Assembly: GCF_001697185.1 (NCBI RefSeq) | Contig: NZ_CP014224.1 | Coordinates: forward strand, 2,232,001-2,296,000 | Origin: Wenyingzhuangia fucanilytica | Lineage (GTDB): Bacteria; Bacteroidota; Bacteroidia; Flavobacteriales; Flavobacteriaceae | Reading direction: 5' to 3' | Length of the DNA: 64,000 bases | In this document: piece by piece, positions 49,351-58,701 of the stretch | Position numbering within the stretch: the first letter of the stretch is position 1 | Layout: each line of letters begins with the position of its first letter | Program-made: the position numbers and the translations under genes | The notes under the pieces: generated by a model | What the model was told of the DNA's origin: nothing | Database searches by the model: none | Seen by the model: only the letters and a program-made list of their open reading frames with translations

Positions 49351-50982
49351 ATGACATTATCGCCCTTAGTAAGATTTTGGAGATTAATAAATCAATATAA
49401 AAAACAAATACGATTAATATATTACTACGCTATTATTAGTGGAGTTGTAAACTTATCTTTACCATTAGGAATACAAGCAATTATAAATTATTTACAAACA
49501 GGAGAACTTACCACCTCTTGGATTGTTTTAGTTGTTTTTGTTTTAATTGGTATTGCAATAACTGGTAAAATCCAAATTAATCAACTTAGAATTGTTGAAG
49601 ATATTCAGCAAGACATTTTTGCAAAATCAGCCTTTGAGTTTGCATATAGAATTCCTAAAATAAGTAGAGTTAACTTAGATAAAGTTCATGCCCCAGAATT
49701 GGTGAATAGATTCTTTGATATTTTAACCATCCAAAAAGGATTGCCTAAAATTTTAATAGATTTTTCTTTGGCAGCATTTCAAATTATTTTTGGATTGATT
49801 TTACTTACTTTTTATAGTTCTTATTTTATTGTTTTAGGAATTTCTCTATTCTTAATTATCTATTTAATATTTAAGTTTACAGGTCCTAAAGGATTAGAAA
49901 CAAGTATTAAAGAAAGTAAATACAAATATAAACTAGCCCACTGGTTAGAAGAAATTGCGAGTAATACCAAAACTTTTAAAGTACTTAGAAAAGGAAATCT
50001 ACATTTACAGAAAACAGATAATATTAACCTACAATATTTAGAAAACAGAGAAGCTCACTTTAATATATTAATTAAACAGTTTGTGCTTTTTATAGGTTTT
50101 AAAGTTTGGGTAGCTGCTGGATTGTTAGTTTTAGGAGGGATTTTGGTTTTTAATCAACAAATGAATATTGGACAATTTGTCGCTTCTGAGATCATCATTA
50201 TTATGATTATCAACTCTGTTGAAAAAATTATTAGAATAGTAGAAACTATTTATGATGTTTTAACAGCTTTAGACAAAATTGGACATGTTACCGATTTAGA
50301 ATTAGATAAAGACACTGGTAACGGTGAATTAAAAGATACTGCTAATGGAGTTACTATTGAATTGGTAGATATTTCTTTTAAATACCCTAATCAAGATCAT
50401 TATGTATTTAATGGTTTATCTGCAAAAATTAAACCTAAAGCCAAAGTTTGGTTAAAAGGAAATACTGGTAAAGGTAAATCAACCTTATTAAACATTCTTG
50501 CTAGAATGCACAGTCCAGAAAAAGGATCTGTTTTAATTAACAACAGACCATCAGAATATTACTCTTTAGATTCTTTCCACGAACAAATAGGTTATATTGG
50601 ACCAAACACAGGACTTTTTGAAGGAACTATTGAAGAAAATATTTTAATAGATAGAAAAGTTGAAAGCAAAGAGCTAGATCTTATTTTAGAAAAATTATTC
50701 CTAAAAGAACATATCTCTAAACTTAAAAACGGAATAAAAACTAAGGTAGATTCTAGAGGTAGACGTATGCCTAAAAGTACTACTCAAAAAATAGTATTGG
50801 CAAGATATTTAGTTAATAATCCTGCTATTTTATTACTAGAAGACCCTTTACAGTTTATTGATGAAGATGAGAAAAAAGCCATTATAGACTTTATTATGGA
50901 CGAAAATAAACCTTGGACAGTTATTGTAGTTGCCGATTATTTATATTGGGCAAACAAAGCAAATCAAATAATAAAATTATAA
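49351..50982 (+). CDS. ABC exporter with fused membrane and ATPase domains, non-canonical signature
   Basis: A 543-residue half-transporter. Six TM helices fill about residues 20-315; the ATPase domain follows from about 340. Walker A is GNTGKGKST (about 370-378). The signature LSGGQ is replaced by MPKSTTQ, and Walker B ends LLLEDPLQFID instead of LLLDEPTSALD, so the usual Asp and catalytic Glu are exchanged. There is no C39 peptidase domain. This form appears in other Bacteroidota type I-like exporters, so it is not a lone mutation. HlyD and TolC partners follow 4 nt and about 1.4 kb downstream, giving a complete tripartite exporter of unknown substrate. Confidence 0.85.
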   Translation: MTLSPLVRFWRLINQYKKQIRLIYYYAIISGVVNLSLPLGIQAIINYLQTGELTTSWIVLVVFVLIGIAITGKIQINQLRIVEDIQQDIFAKSAFEFAYRIPKISRVNLDKVHAPELVNRFFDILTIQKGLPKILIDFSLAAFQIIFGLILLTFYSSYFIVLGISLFLIIYLIFKFTGPKGLETSIKESKYKYKLAHWLEEIASNTKTFKVLRKGNLHLQKTDNINLQYLENREAHFNILIKQFVLFIGFKVWVAAGLLVLGGILVFNQQMNIGQFVASEIIIIMIINSVEKIIRIVETIYDVLTALDKIGHVTDLELDKDTGNGELKDTANGVTIELVDISFKYPNQDHYVFNGLSAKIKPKAKVWLKGNTGKGKSTLLNILARMHSPEKGSVLINNRPSEYYSLDSFHEQIGYIGPNTGLFEGTIEENILIDRKVESKELDLILEKLFLKEHISKLKNGIKTKVDSRGRRMPKSTTQKIVLARYLVNNPAILLLEDPLQFIDEDEKKAIIDFIMDENKPWTVIVVADYLYWANKANQIIKL

Positions 50983-50986
50983 GCTC

Positions 50987-52372
50987 ATGTTAAATATATC
51001 AGAAAATAGCATCAGCAAATTTGTTAAGTTAAGTGAATATAAATCTCACAAATACTTAAAGAATAAAGACACTCAAAAAAAACGGTTTTACTACGGTATT
51101 GCCATTGTTATTATGTTACTTATTACCTTTTTTGTTCCATGGACACAGAACATTAAAGGAAAAGGTTATGTAACAACACTTTTGCCAGAACAAAGACCAC
51201 AACCTATACAATCTATTATTTCTGGACGTTTAGAAAAATGGTATGTTAGAGAGGGTAACTACGTAAAAAAAGGAGATACTCTTATTTATATTACCGAGGT
51301 TAAAAATGATTATTTTGATCCTAATTTAATTTCTAGAACTCAAGAACAAGTTGATGCCAAAAGCGAAAGTATTACTTCTTATGATGATAAGGTGATTGCT
51401 TTAAAAGCGCAATTAACTTCTATTAGAGAAAGCAGGTTATTAAAACTAGAACAGGTTCGTAATAAAATTATTCAAACCAAAAACAAAATAGAAATTGACA
51501 GTATTGATTTAAATGCCTATAAAATTAAATACGATATTGCTGTAAATCAATATAAAAGAACAAAAGAATTACATAGCCAAGGATTAAAATCTTTGTCTGA
51601 GTTACAAGAAAAAGAGTTAAAACAACAAGAGGTTTACGCTGCTTATTTGTCACAACAAAACAAGTTAGAAAACCAAAAAAACATGTTGATTAACTTTAAG
51701 TTGGAGTTGTCATCAACAGAACAAGATTATCAACAAAAAATATCAAAAACCAATTCTGATATTCAAAGTGCCTTGTCTGCTAAATTAGAAGCACGTTCTA
51801 ACACTTCTAAACTTCAAAATCAACTAAGTAATTACCAACAAAGACAAAACTTATATTACATTACCTCTCCTACCAACGGGTATATAACAAAAACCATTAA
51901 AAAAGGAACAGGTCAATTGGTAAAAGAAGGAACAGATATTTTAACCATTATGCCTGCTGATTATGATTTGGCTGTAGAAATTTATGTAAAACCTCAAGAT
52001 TTACCTTTGCTACGTTTAGGAGATCACTCTAGATTACAATTTGATGGTTGGCCTGCTATGGTTATTAGCGGATGGCCAGAAAAATCTACAGGAATTTTCT
52101 CAGGTAAAATTTTTGCTATTGATCAACATATTAGTACCAACGGAAAATATCGTGTACTTATTGCTCCTGATGAAGCCGATAAACAATGGCCAGAAAATTT
52201 AAGAGTAGGAACAGGAACCTATACTTTTGTATTGTTAAAAGATGTGCCTATTTGGTATGAATTATGGCGAAACTTAAATGGTTTCCCTCCTGACTTTTAC
52301 CGAGCAAATGAAGATCATAATAGCGGAGAATCTGATGTAAAAACCAAAGCTCCTATAAAATCTGTTAAATAA
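50987..52372 (+). CDS. HlyD family periplasmic adaptor
   Basis: A 461-residue membrane-fusion protein. One TM helix at about 33-52 (IAIVIMLLITFFVPW), a lipoyl half (ISGRLEKWYVREGNYVKKGDTL), then a long coiled-coil hairpin of about 110-290, the second lipoyl half (YYITSPTNGYITKTIKKGTGQLVKEG), and a beta-barrel domain. It bridges the ABC exporter to the TolC-like channel. It starts 4 nt after the ATPase gene and its stop codon shares one base with the ATG of the TolC gene. Confidence 0.92.
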   Translation: MLNISENSISKFVKLSEYKSHKYLKNKDTQKKRFYYGIAIVIMLLITFFVPWTQNIKGKGYVTTLLPEQRPQPIQSIISGRLEKWYVREGNYVKKGDTLIYITEVKNDYFDPNLISRTQEQVDAKSESITSYDDKVIALKAQLTSIRESRLLKLEQVRNKIIQTKNKIEIDSIDLNAYKIKYDIAVNQYKRTKELHSQGLKSLSELQEKELKQQEVYAAYLSQQNKLENQKNMLINFKLELSSTEQDYQQKISKTNSDIQSALSAKLEARSNTSKLQNQLSNYQQRQNLYYITSPTNGYITKTIKKGTGQLVKEGTDILTIMPADYDLAVEIYVKPQDLPLLRLGDHSRLQFDGWPAMVISGWPEKSTGIFSGKIFAIDQHISTNGKYRVLIAPDEADKQWPENLRVGTGTYTFVLLKDVPIWYELWRNLNGFPPDFYRANEDHNSGESDVKTKAPIKSVK

Positions 52373-53760
52373 TGAACAAAGCAATTTATATAATACTTCT
52401 GCTTTGTGGATTAAAAAACTATGCACAAGTAGATTCTTTAAATATTTTAAGCTACAAAGAGTTTATTTTTAATGTTATTAGTGAGCATCCTATTGCAAAA
52501 AGTGCTCATTTAAAAGAAAAAGTTGCCAATGCAAAACTACTAGAGGCTAAAGGAGGATTAGACCCCTATTTAACCTCTAGCATAGATCAAAAAGATTTTG
52601 ATGGAAAAGAGTATTACAACATTTTTAAAAATAAAATTAAAATTCCCACTTCTTTAGGAGTTTCTCTTACAGGTGGGTTTGACAATAATTCTGGTTATAA
52701 TTTAAATCCCGAAAACACCACTACTAATCAAGGTTTGTGGAGTGCAGGTATAGAGGTAGATGTTTTACAAGGTTTGTTAACCAACCCAAGAAGAACAGCC
52801 CTAAAACAAGCAGAAGTTTACCAAACCATTGCAAAAAATCAACAATTACAATTGTTAAATGAATTGGTTTACGAAGCCTCAAAAGCTTATGCAGAATGGC
52901 AACAATACAGTTCTATTTATAGTATTTTACAAGACAACTTAAAGCTTAGTGAGCGATATTTAAAAAATGTGAAAAGTTCTTTAGCTAGTGGAGAAAAAAC
53001 AGCGGTAGATACTTTAGAAGCTACTGTGTATTTACAAAACAACTTAATAGATTTAGTAAAATACAAACAGCTTTTAGCCGAAAAGAGATTGAAAGTAGAA
53101 AACCACTTGTGGTTAGAAAATATTCCTATTGGTTTACAATCTAATATTGAACCGGAAAGTAATATTATTCCTCATAAATCTGATGAAATTCCATTAGATG
53201 ATAATTTAGATAGTATTCCTATTATTGCCGAAAAAACAGCAAAAAAACAATCGCTAATTTTAAAGCAAAAATTAAATAGAGAAAAACTAAAACCTAAATT
53301 AAAAGTAAAATACAATCAACTTTTAGGAACCAATGTAAACAACATCAACCCTAATTTTGATATAGATAATTATAAATGGGGAGCTAGTTTAACCTTTCCT
53401 ATCTTTTTTAGATCTGAAAGAGGAAAGTACAGAGAGAGTAAATATGCTGTAGATGAAATAAACTACGAAATAGCTTACAAAAAGACTGAAATTCATAACA
53501 AAATTGTTGCAAACAAAAAGAACCAGCACGCTTTGATAGATCAAATAGAATTGTTAGAAAAAAACATTTCAGGATATCAAAGATTATTACAAGCCGAAAC
53601 TCAAAAGTTTAATTACGGGGAAAGTTCTTTATTCTTAATTAACAAAAGGCAGGAAAAACTAATAGAATCTGAGTTAAAACTATTAAGTAGTCAAAACAAA
53701 TTAATCATAAACTATCTTGATTATTTATTGCTAACAAACAGAATAATTCCTGAAAATTAA
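52372..53760 (+). CDS. TolC family outer-membrane efflux protein
   Basis: A 462-residue TolC-like protein with signal peptide MNKAIYIILLLCGLKNYAQ. It has paired helical hairpins: AKSAHLKEKVANAKLLEAKGG near 40, LKQAEVYQTIAKNQQLQLLNELVYEASKAYAEW near 145 (in outline), and a second half with NYGESSLFLINKRQEKLIESELKLL near the end. It completes the export system with the ABC and HlyD genes. Its start overlaps the HlyD stop by one base. Confidence 0.9.
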   Translation: MNKAIYIILLLCGLKNYAQVDSLNILSYKEFIFNVISEHPIAKSAHLKEKVANAKLLEAKGGLDPYLTSSIDQKDFDGKEYYNIFKNKIKIPTSLGVSLTGGFDNNSGYNLNPENTTTNQGLWSAGIEVDVLQGLLTNPRRTALKQAEVYQTIAKNQQLQLLNELVYEASKAYAEWQQYSSIYSILQDNLKLSERYLKNVKSSLASGEKTAVDTLEATVYLQNNLIDLVKYKQLLAEKRLKVENHLWLENIPIGLQSNIEPESNIIPHKSDEIPLDDNLDSIPIIAEKTAKKQSLILKQKLNREKLKPKLKVKYNQLLGTNVNNINPNFDIDNYKWGASLTFPIFFRSERGKYRESKYAVDEINYEIAYKKTEIHNKIVANKKNQHALIDQIELLEKNISGYQRLLQAETQKFNYGESSLFLINKRQEKLIESELKLLSSQNKLIINYLDYLLLTNRIIPEN

Positions 53761-53792
53761 TTTTTTTAACCTTACGTTAACAACCATTTTTA

Positions 53793-54365
53793 ATGGATAA
53801 AAAAGAAATTAAAAATATTTGTCCATCAAGCAAACAAGAATGGAGATTATGGTTAGAAAAAAATCATAAAACAGAGGATGCCATTTGGCTTGTGATGTAT
53901 AAAAAAAACACTAACACTCCTTCTGTTACGTGGAGTGAAGCTGTTGACGAAGCACTTTGTTTTGGTTGGATTGATAGCACCAAGAAAACGATAGATTCAG
54001 AAAAATACCAACAGTACTTTTGCAAAAGAAAACCAAAAAGTAATTGGTCTAAAGTTAACAAGGATAAAATTGAATTCTTAACCAAACAAGGATTGATGAA
54101 ACCCGCCGGGATAGAAAGTGTTAAAACGGCAAAACAAAATGGTTCGTGGACTATTTTAGACGATGTAGAAGCACTTATTATCCCTAAAGATTTAGAACTA
54201 GCTTTTCAACAACATCAAAAAGCTAAAGATTTCTTTTTAAGCTTAAGTAAATCTCATCGAAAATTACTTTTGTACAAAATTGTATCTGCTAAAAGGGCGG
54301 AAACAAGACAAAAACGCATAGATGATATTGCTATTCAAATGAAAAATCATCAAAAGCCATCTTAA
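53793..54365 (+). CDS. YdeI/OmpD-associated family protein
   Basis: A 190-residue protein. EWRLWLEKNHKTEDAIWLVMYKKNT (in outline, residues 10-34), SWSEAVDEALCFGWIDSTKK and RKPKSNWSKVNKDKIE are the family signature, and the C-terminal helical part ends in KRAETRQKRIDDIA. The family is sometimes called bacteriocin-protection YdeI, on little evidence. It starts 32 nt after the TolC gene; it may be co-transcribed. Confidence 0.9.
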   Translation: MDKKEIKNICPSSKQEWRLWLEKNHKTEDAIWLVMYKKNTNTPSVTWSEAVDEALCFGWIDSTKKTIDSEKYQQYFCKRKPKSNWSKVNKDKIEFLTKQGLMKPAGIESVKTAKQNGSWTILDDVEALIIPKDLELAFQQHQKAKDFFLSLSKSHRKLLLYKIVSAKRAETRQKRIDDIAIQMKNHQKPS

Positions 54366-54444
54366 AATTTATCACGCTAAAAAGACTTTTATTACCAATC
54401 ATTAAAAATTAGAAAACTCTAGTTTTTTTATGCCAATAAAAAAG

Positions 54445-54452
54445 TAAATTTG
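54445..54452 (+). promoter_or_regulatory. Promoter -7 box directly before rlmD
   Basis: TAAATTTG followed by C ends 4 nt before the ATG at 54457, predicting a transcript that starts at the start codon. Confidence 0.6.
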
Positions 54453-54456
54453 CCGA

Positions 54457-55908
54457 ATGCCAAAAAGAGAACGAAATAAATTTGTAAAAAGAGGTGAAAT
54501 CATTTCTATTACAATAGAAGGCTATGCCTTTGGAGGAAAAGGAATAGGTAGAATAAGAAACGAAGAAGGTGAGTTTGTGGTTTTTGTACCCAACACTTTA
54601 CCTGGTCAAACAGTTAGATGTCAGATAAAAAAAACAAGCAAACGTTATGCAGAAGCAAAATTGTTTGAAGTTTTATCATCATCAGACCAAGAAGTAGACG
54701 TTCCTTTTCAAGCCATTCCTGGAGCTCCATACATCAAACTACCTATTGATATTCAACACGAGTACAAAAAAACAAGCACATTAGAATTGTTTAAACGTAT
54801 TGGTAAAGTTGAAAATATAGAAGATTTATTTGATGAATTTATTAGCTCTCCAGAAGTATTTCATTATCGTAACAAAATGGAATATGGTTTCTCTGCCATT
54901 CGTTATGATTTTGAGCAAAAAACTGATGTAGATGATTTTGCTTTAGGATTTAAAAAACGTGGTACTTGGTGGTGTGCAGAAAATCTTGATAAAGATTCTG
55001 GTTTGTTTGATGAGCAAGTAGAAAACAATCTAAAAAACATCAGACAATTTTGTATAGAATCTGGTTTAGAGCCTTGGCATGCACCACAAAAAAAGGGGTT
55101 CTTCCGTTATTTTGTGATTCGTAAAAGTTATAAAACCAATCAAATTCTATGTAATTTGGTAACAACTTCTCCTCAAGTATCTCATTTTGATATGGATGGG
55201 TTTGTTGCTTTATTAAAAGAATTATTTGGAGAAAGATTAGCCGGATTAATCCACACTACCAACGACGAAATTGGAGATAGAACTTTAGCTGTTACTGGTA
55301 ACGAACGTTTGGTGTTTGGTGAAGATAGAATTGTAGAAAATTTACTTGGGTTAAATTTTGAAATTTCTATGAAGAGTTTCTTTCAAACCAACCCTAAATC
55401 TGCCGAAAAACTTTATAGCAAAGTCATTGATTATGCTTTAGAAAAAGCAGAAACAGTCAACGGAAAAATAGTAATGGACTTGTTCTGTGGAACAGGAACC
55501 ATTGGTCAAATATTAGCTTCTAAAACTACCGATACTAAAATTATTGGAGTAGATATTGTTGCCGATGCCATTAAAGATGCTAAAAAGAATGCAGAACGTA
55601 ACGGAATTAAAGGTGTAGATTTTTACGCTGCCGATGTTGGTAAATTTTTAGTTGAATATCCACAATACAAAGGAAAAATAGAAACTATTGTTTTAGACCC
55701 TCCACGTGCAGGAATTGCTCCTAAAACATTAGACAAAGTAATAAAAATTGGAGCTAGCAGAATGGTTTACGTTTCTTGTAACCCAGCTACCCAAGCAAGA
55801 GATACCGAAATTTTAAGACAAGTTGGTTACAAAATATCAAAAATGAGTTTGGTAGATCAGTTTCCACATACTGCACATATAGAAAGCATTATACTTTTTG
55901 AAAAATAA
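54457..55908 (+). CDS. rlmD: 23S rRNA (uracil-C5)-methyltransferase RlmD family
   Basis: A 483-residue RNA m5U methyltransferase. A TRAM domain at about 12-75 (ITIEGYAFGGKGIGRI, VFVPNTLPGQTV) precedes the SAM domain, with FQTNPKSAEKLY, DLFCGTGTIGQILA (near 345), DPPRAGIAPKTLD (near 412) and the catalytic Cys motif VSCNPATQARD (near 440). The iron-sulfur cysteines of E. coli RlmD are not evident in the N-terminal half, so the exact target (RlmD/RumA-like U1939 or another) is inferred from similarity. Confidence 0.9.
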   Translation: MPKRERNKFVKRGEIISITIEGYAFGGKGIGRIRNEEGEFVVFVPNTLPGQTVRCQIKKTSKRYAEAKLFEVLSSSDQEVDVPFQAIPGAPYIKLPIDIQHEYKKTSTLELFKRIGKVENIEDLFDEFISSPEVFHYRNKMEYGFSAIRYDFEQKTDVDDFALGFKKRGTWWCAENLDKDSGLFDEQVENNLKNIRQFCIESGLEPWHAPQKKGFFRYFVIRKSYKTNQILCNLVTTSPQVSHFDMDGFVALLKELFGERLAGLIHTTNDEIGDRTLAVTGNERLVFGEDRIVENLLGLNFEISMKSFFQTNPKSAEKLYSKVIDYALEKAETVNGKIVMDLFCGTGTIGQILASKTTDTKIIGVDIVADAIKDAKKNAERNGIKGVDFYAADVGKFLVEYPQYKGKIETIVLDPPRAGIAPKTLDKVIKIGASRMVYVSCNPATQARDTEILRQVGYKISKMSLVDQFPHTAHIESIILFEK

Positions 55909-55937
55909 AAGTATGATTAAGAACCTCCCAGTTCTTG

Positions 55938-55969
55938 AGCCTCTTTACTTTGTAAAGGGGCTTTTTTTA
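55938..55969 (+). terminator. Terminator after rlmD
   Basis: AGCCTCTTTAC and GTAAAGGGGCT form an 11-bp stem with one G-T pair and a 3-nt loop, followed by six or more T. Confidence 0.9.
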
Positions 55970-55987
55970 TACTCAAAAAATTAAATA

Positions 55988-56551
55988 TTAGTAAAAACTA
56001 ACCTCTACTCCAATAAACAGACTTTCTCTAGTATTAAAAGGCCCTAGTATAGAATCTGATTTACCATAAAGTTTTATCATATCACTTCTTTCAGAAGCTT
56101 GTGCTAATAAATTCAACTTAAATGTTTTGTTAATTCTGTACGAAAACTCAGCATCATATCCAAAACTACCTACTACAAAATCATATCTACTAATAGCTCC
56201 GTAACCTAATGAGGTAGTAAAAGATAAGTTTTTTAAATCCATACGAGGAACAAACCAAAATGAAGGAATTACAATTTTATTAAAAGAATATCCTATGTTT
56301 CCAGAATATCTTTTAAAACCTCCTTTTAATGGTGCATGTTCAAATTCTACATAATATATCCATCTCCCGTATTTTTGCTGTGTATGATGATATGTAAACT
56401 CTCCTAACAAATCAAAAGTTCCTGCAGGGTGCCCATGATGATCACCTCTTAGTGCTAAACCTGCATCTGTAAGTAATGCTATAGAAAATCTCTCCTGGGC
56501 AAAAGAAAATGGAGTTATTAAAAAAAGTAGAAATGCTAAATGTTTTTTCAT
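55988..56551 (-). CDS. Probable outer-membrane protein, unknown function
   Basis: A 187-residue protein with signal peptide MKKHLAFLLFLITPFSFAQ. The rest alternates hydrophobic and polar residues with aromatic belts (FSIALLTDAGLAL, YVEFEH, FKLNLLAQAS) and ends in VEVSFY, a terminal aromatic typical of barrel proteins. A His-rich loop, RGDHHGHPAG, lies near residue 35. No family was recognised. It is monocistronic with its own promoter. Confidence 0.7.
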   Translation of the reverse strand: MKKHLAFLLFLITPFSFAQERFSIALLTDAGLALRGDHHGHPAGTFDLLGEFTYHHTQQKYGRWIYYVEFEHAPLKGGFKRYSGNIGYSFNKIVIPSFWFVPRMDLKNLSFTTSLGYGAISRYDFVVGSFGYDAEFSYRINKTFKLNLLAQASERSDMIKLYGKSDSILGPFNTRESLFIGVEVSFY

Positions 56552-56565
56552 CAGTAGTTTTAGGG

Positions 56566-56573
56566 CAAATATA
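56566..56573 (-). promoter_or_regulatory. Promoter -7 box of the small OMP gene
   Basis: The minus strand reads TATATTTG followed by C, 14 nt before the ATG at 56551. Confidence 0.65.
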
Positions 56574-56772
56574 TTTAATTTATATTATCACGCTAATAAA
56601 GATTGAATAAAACTATTTGCTATCTGTAATCAAAATAAAACCTTATAAACTACTCATTTTTAATTGTTTTATTTTCTACTATTTATTTCATCTTTTGTTG
56701 TAATTAAAAAATAATTTACCCCTTAAAATTTCATCAAAAGATTAAACTACATCAACTATCTTAGTTAAAAAT

Positions 56773-57948
56773 ATGATGACTATGATTTTGCTTTCTGCCT
56801 TTAACCCAAACATATTACTTTTTGTACTAATTGGTTTAGTAGTAATTTTTCTTGGTGCATTGCTAAGACATTATAAACAACCTTATGTAGTAGCTTATAT
56901 ACTAGCTGGAGTACTACTTGGAAAACATGGTTTTAAAATTATTACCAATACTGAACTGATAGATGGTTTAGGAGAGTTTGGATTGATCTTAATTCTATTT
57001 TTTATTGGAATGGAAATTAACCTGCCAAACTTTATAAAAAAGTGGAAAGTTGCTGTTTTTGGAACCATACTACAAATACTAGCAAGTATTTTAATAGTTA
57101 CGTTAATCGGATATTTTTTTAATTGGCAATTTAACCGAATTATAATTTTAGGTTTTGTAATTAGTCTAAGTAGCTCGGCAGTTATTATTAAATTATTACA
57201 AGATAATAACGAGAGTAGCTCCGAATTGGGAGAAAATATTATTAGTATTTTATTAATGCAAGATATTTTAATTGTTCCTATGCTAATTGCTACGAACTAC
57301 TTAGGAGGTAGTAAACCCGAAACTTCTGAAATTATATTACAAGCTGTTGGTGGAATTTTATTAATTATTGGAATTGTATGGATTTTAAAAGAACAAGAAA
57401 TCACTATTCCTTTTAGCAAGTCCTTTGAAAAAGATCATGAATTACAAGTATTTTTTGCTTTTAGCCTTTGCTTTGGGTGTGCAGTAATGACTTCCCTTTT
57501 TGGACTATCTGCTGCCTTAGGAGCTTTTGTTGCGGGTATGGTTGTTAATTCTGCCAAATCCACCCAATGGTTTCACGACAGTTTAAACTCTTTTAGAATT
57601 ATATTTGTTGCCTTATTCTTTGTTTCTATTGGAATGCTAATTGATGCCAAATTTTTTTTAATCCACTGGAAAATTATCTGCATATTAATCTTTACCATCT
57701 ACTTATCTAATACTTTTATCAACGCTTTTATTTTACAATATTTTGAAAAAAATTGGAAGAGAAGTATTTATGGAGGCGCAATGTTAGCACAAATAGGAGA
57801 ACTTAGTTTTGTACTCATTTCAACAGCATATTTTGCCAATGTAATTACAGAGTTCACCTATCAATTAACCATTATTATAACTGCGCTAACCCTATTAATG
57901 AGTCCATTTTGGATTGTTCTCACTAAAAAAGTATTAAAGTTAAAATAA
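56773..57948 (+). CDS. CPA2-family cation:proton antiporter (KefB/C-like membrane domain)
   Basis: A 391-residue membrane protein with about 12-13 TM helices. YKQPYVVAYILAGVLLGKHGF and GEFGLILILFFIGMEIN (near 62-78) are CPA2 hallmarks, with SLSSSAVIIKLLQD and GLSAALGAFVAGMVVNSAK in the core. The C-terminal RCK/TrkA domain of KefB/C is absent, so ligand gating through that domain is not expected. Whether Na+ or K+ is exchanged cannot be told. The sirtuin gene follows 7 nt downstream. Confidence 0.9.
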   Translation: MMTMILLSAFNPNILLFVLIGLVVIFLGALLRHYKQPYVVAYILAGVLLGKHGFKIITNTELIDGLGEFGLILILFFIGMEINLPNFIKKWKVAVFGTILQILASILIVTLIGYFFNWQFNRIIILGFVISLSSSAVIIKLLQDNNESSSELGENIISILLMQDILIVPMLIATNYLGGSKPETSEIILQAVGGILLIIGIVWILKEQEITIPFSKSFEKDHELQVFFAFSLCFGCAVMTSLFGLSAALGAFVAGMVVNSAKSTQWFHDSLNSFRIIFVALFFVSIGMLIDAKFFLIHWKIICILIFTIYLSNTFINAFILQYFEKNWKRSIYGGAMLAQIGELSFVLISTAYFANVITEFTYQLTIIITALTLLMSPFWIVLTKKVLKLK

Positions 57949-57955
57949 CAAATTC

Positions 57956-58648
57956 ATGAAAAACTTAGTTATTCTTACAGGAGCTGGAATTAGTGCCGAA
58001 AGTGGTATAAAAACTTTTAGAGATAGCAATGGCTTATGGGAAAACCACGATGTTATGGAAGTTGCCTCAATTCATGGTTGGTATCAAAATCCTGAATTGG
58101 TTTTAAATTTTTACAATCAACGAAGAGCACAGGCAGAAACCGTATTTCCTAATCATGCTCATTCATACTTAGCCAGTTTACAAAACAAATATAACGTTGA
58201 AATTATCACTCAAAATGTAGATGATTTACACGAACGTGCTGGCAGCAAACAAGTAACACATTTGCATGGAAAATTATCAGAAGCCAAAAGTGAAATCGAT
58301 CCTAACTATATTATTGATATTACTAGAAAAGAAATCAAATTAGGAGATGTTTGCCCAAAAGGACATCAGCTAAGACCCAATATAGTTTGGTTTGGCGAAG
58401 AAGTTCCTATGCTTGATAAGGCCGCTAAAATATGTGAGACAGCCGATATATTTATCATTATCGGAACCAGTTTACAAGTATATCCTGCCGCAGGATTAAT
58501 TCACAGTGTTCCAAACCATTGCCCTGTATATATTATTGATCCTAAAGTTGATGAAATTAATGTGCCAAATCATTTTACTTGTATAAAAGCTACAGCTGTA
58601 GAAGGAGTTCAAAAATTAAAAATGTTTTTACAAAACAATCACTCATAA
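57956..58648 (+). CDS. NAD-dependent protein deacylase (sirtuin, CobB-like)
   Basis: A 230-residue sirtuin. GAGISAESG (9-17), TFRD (20-23), QNVDDLHERAG (86-96) with catalytic His104 in HLHG, and VWFGEE (144-149) are all present. Tyr53 and Arg56 (NFYNQRR) match the SIRT5/CobB pair that favours succinyl and malonyl lysines. The zinc tetracysteine module is missing: only Cys133 is present in the region between the catalytic His and VWFGEE. It is co-transcribed with the antiporter. Its target proteins are unknown. Confidence 0.92.
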   Translation: MKNLVILTGAGISAESGIKTFRDSNGLWENHDVMEVASIHGWYQNPELVLNFYNQRRAQAETVFPNHAHSYLASLQNKYNVEIITQNVDDLHERAGSKQVTHLHGKLSEAKSEIDPNYIIDITRKEIKLGDVCPKGHQLRPNIVWFGEEVPMLDKAAKICETADIFIIIGTSLQVYPAAGLIHSVPNHCPVYIIDPKVDEINVPNHFTCIKATAVEGVQKLKMFLQNNHS

Positions 58649-58652
58649 AAAA

Positions 58653-58678
58653 AGCGAATCCTAAATTTAGGATTCGCT
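58653..58678. terminator. Bidirectional terminator between the sirtuin gene and norB
   Basis: A perfect 26-nt palindrome (AGCGAATCCTAAA and complement) with a run of A on the left and a weaker pyrimidine run on the right; it serves convergent genes. Confidence 0.85.
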
Positions 58679-58701
58679 CTTATCAACACTATAAACAAAC
58701 A

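Noticed and set aside
53793-54365. YdeI-family gene as bacteriocin immunity for the exporter
   Set aside because: The family label rests on weak evidence and no bacteriocin gene is present.
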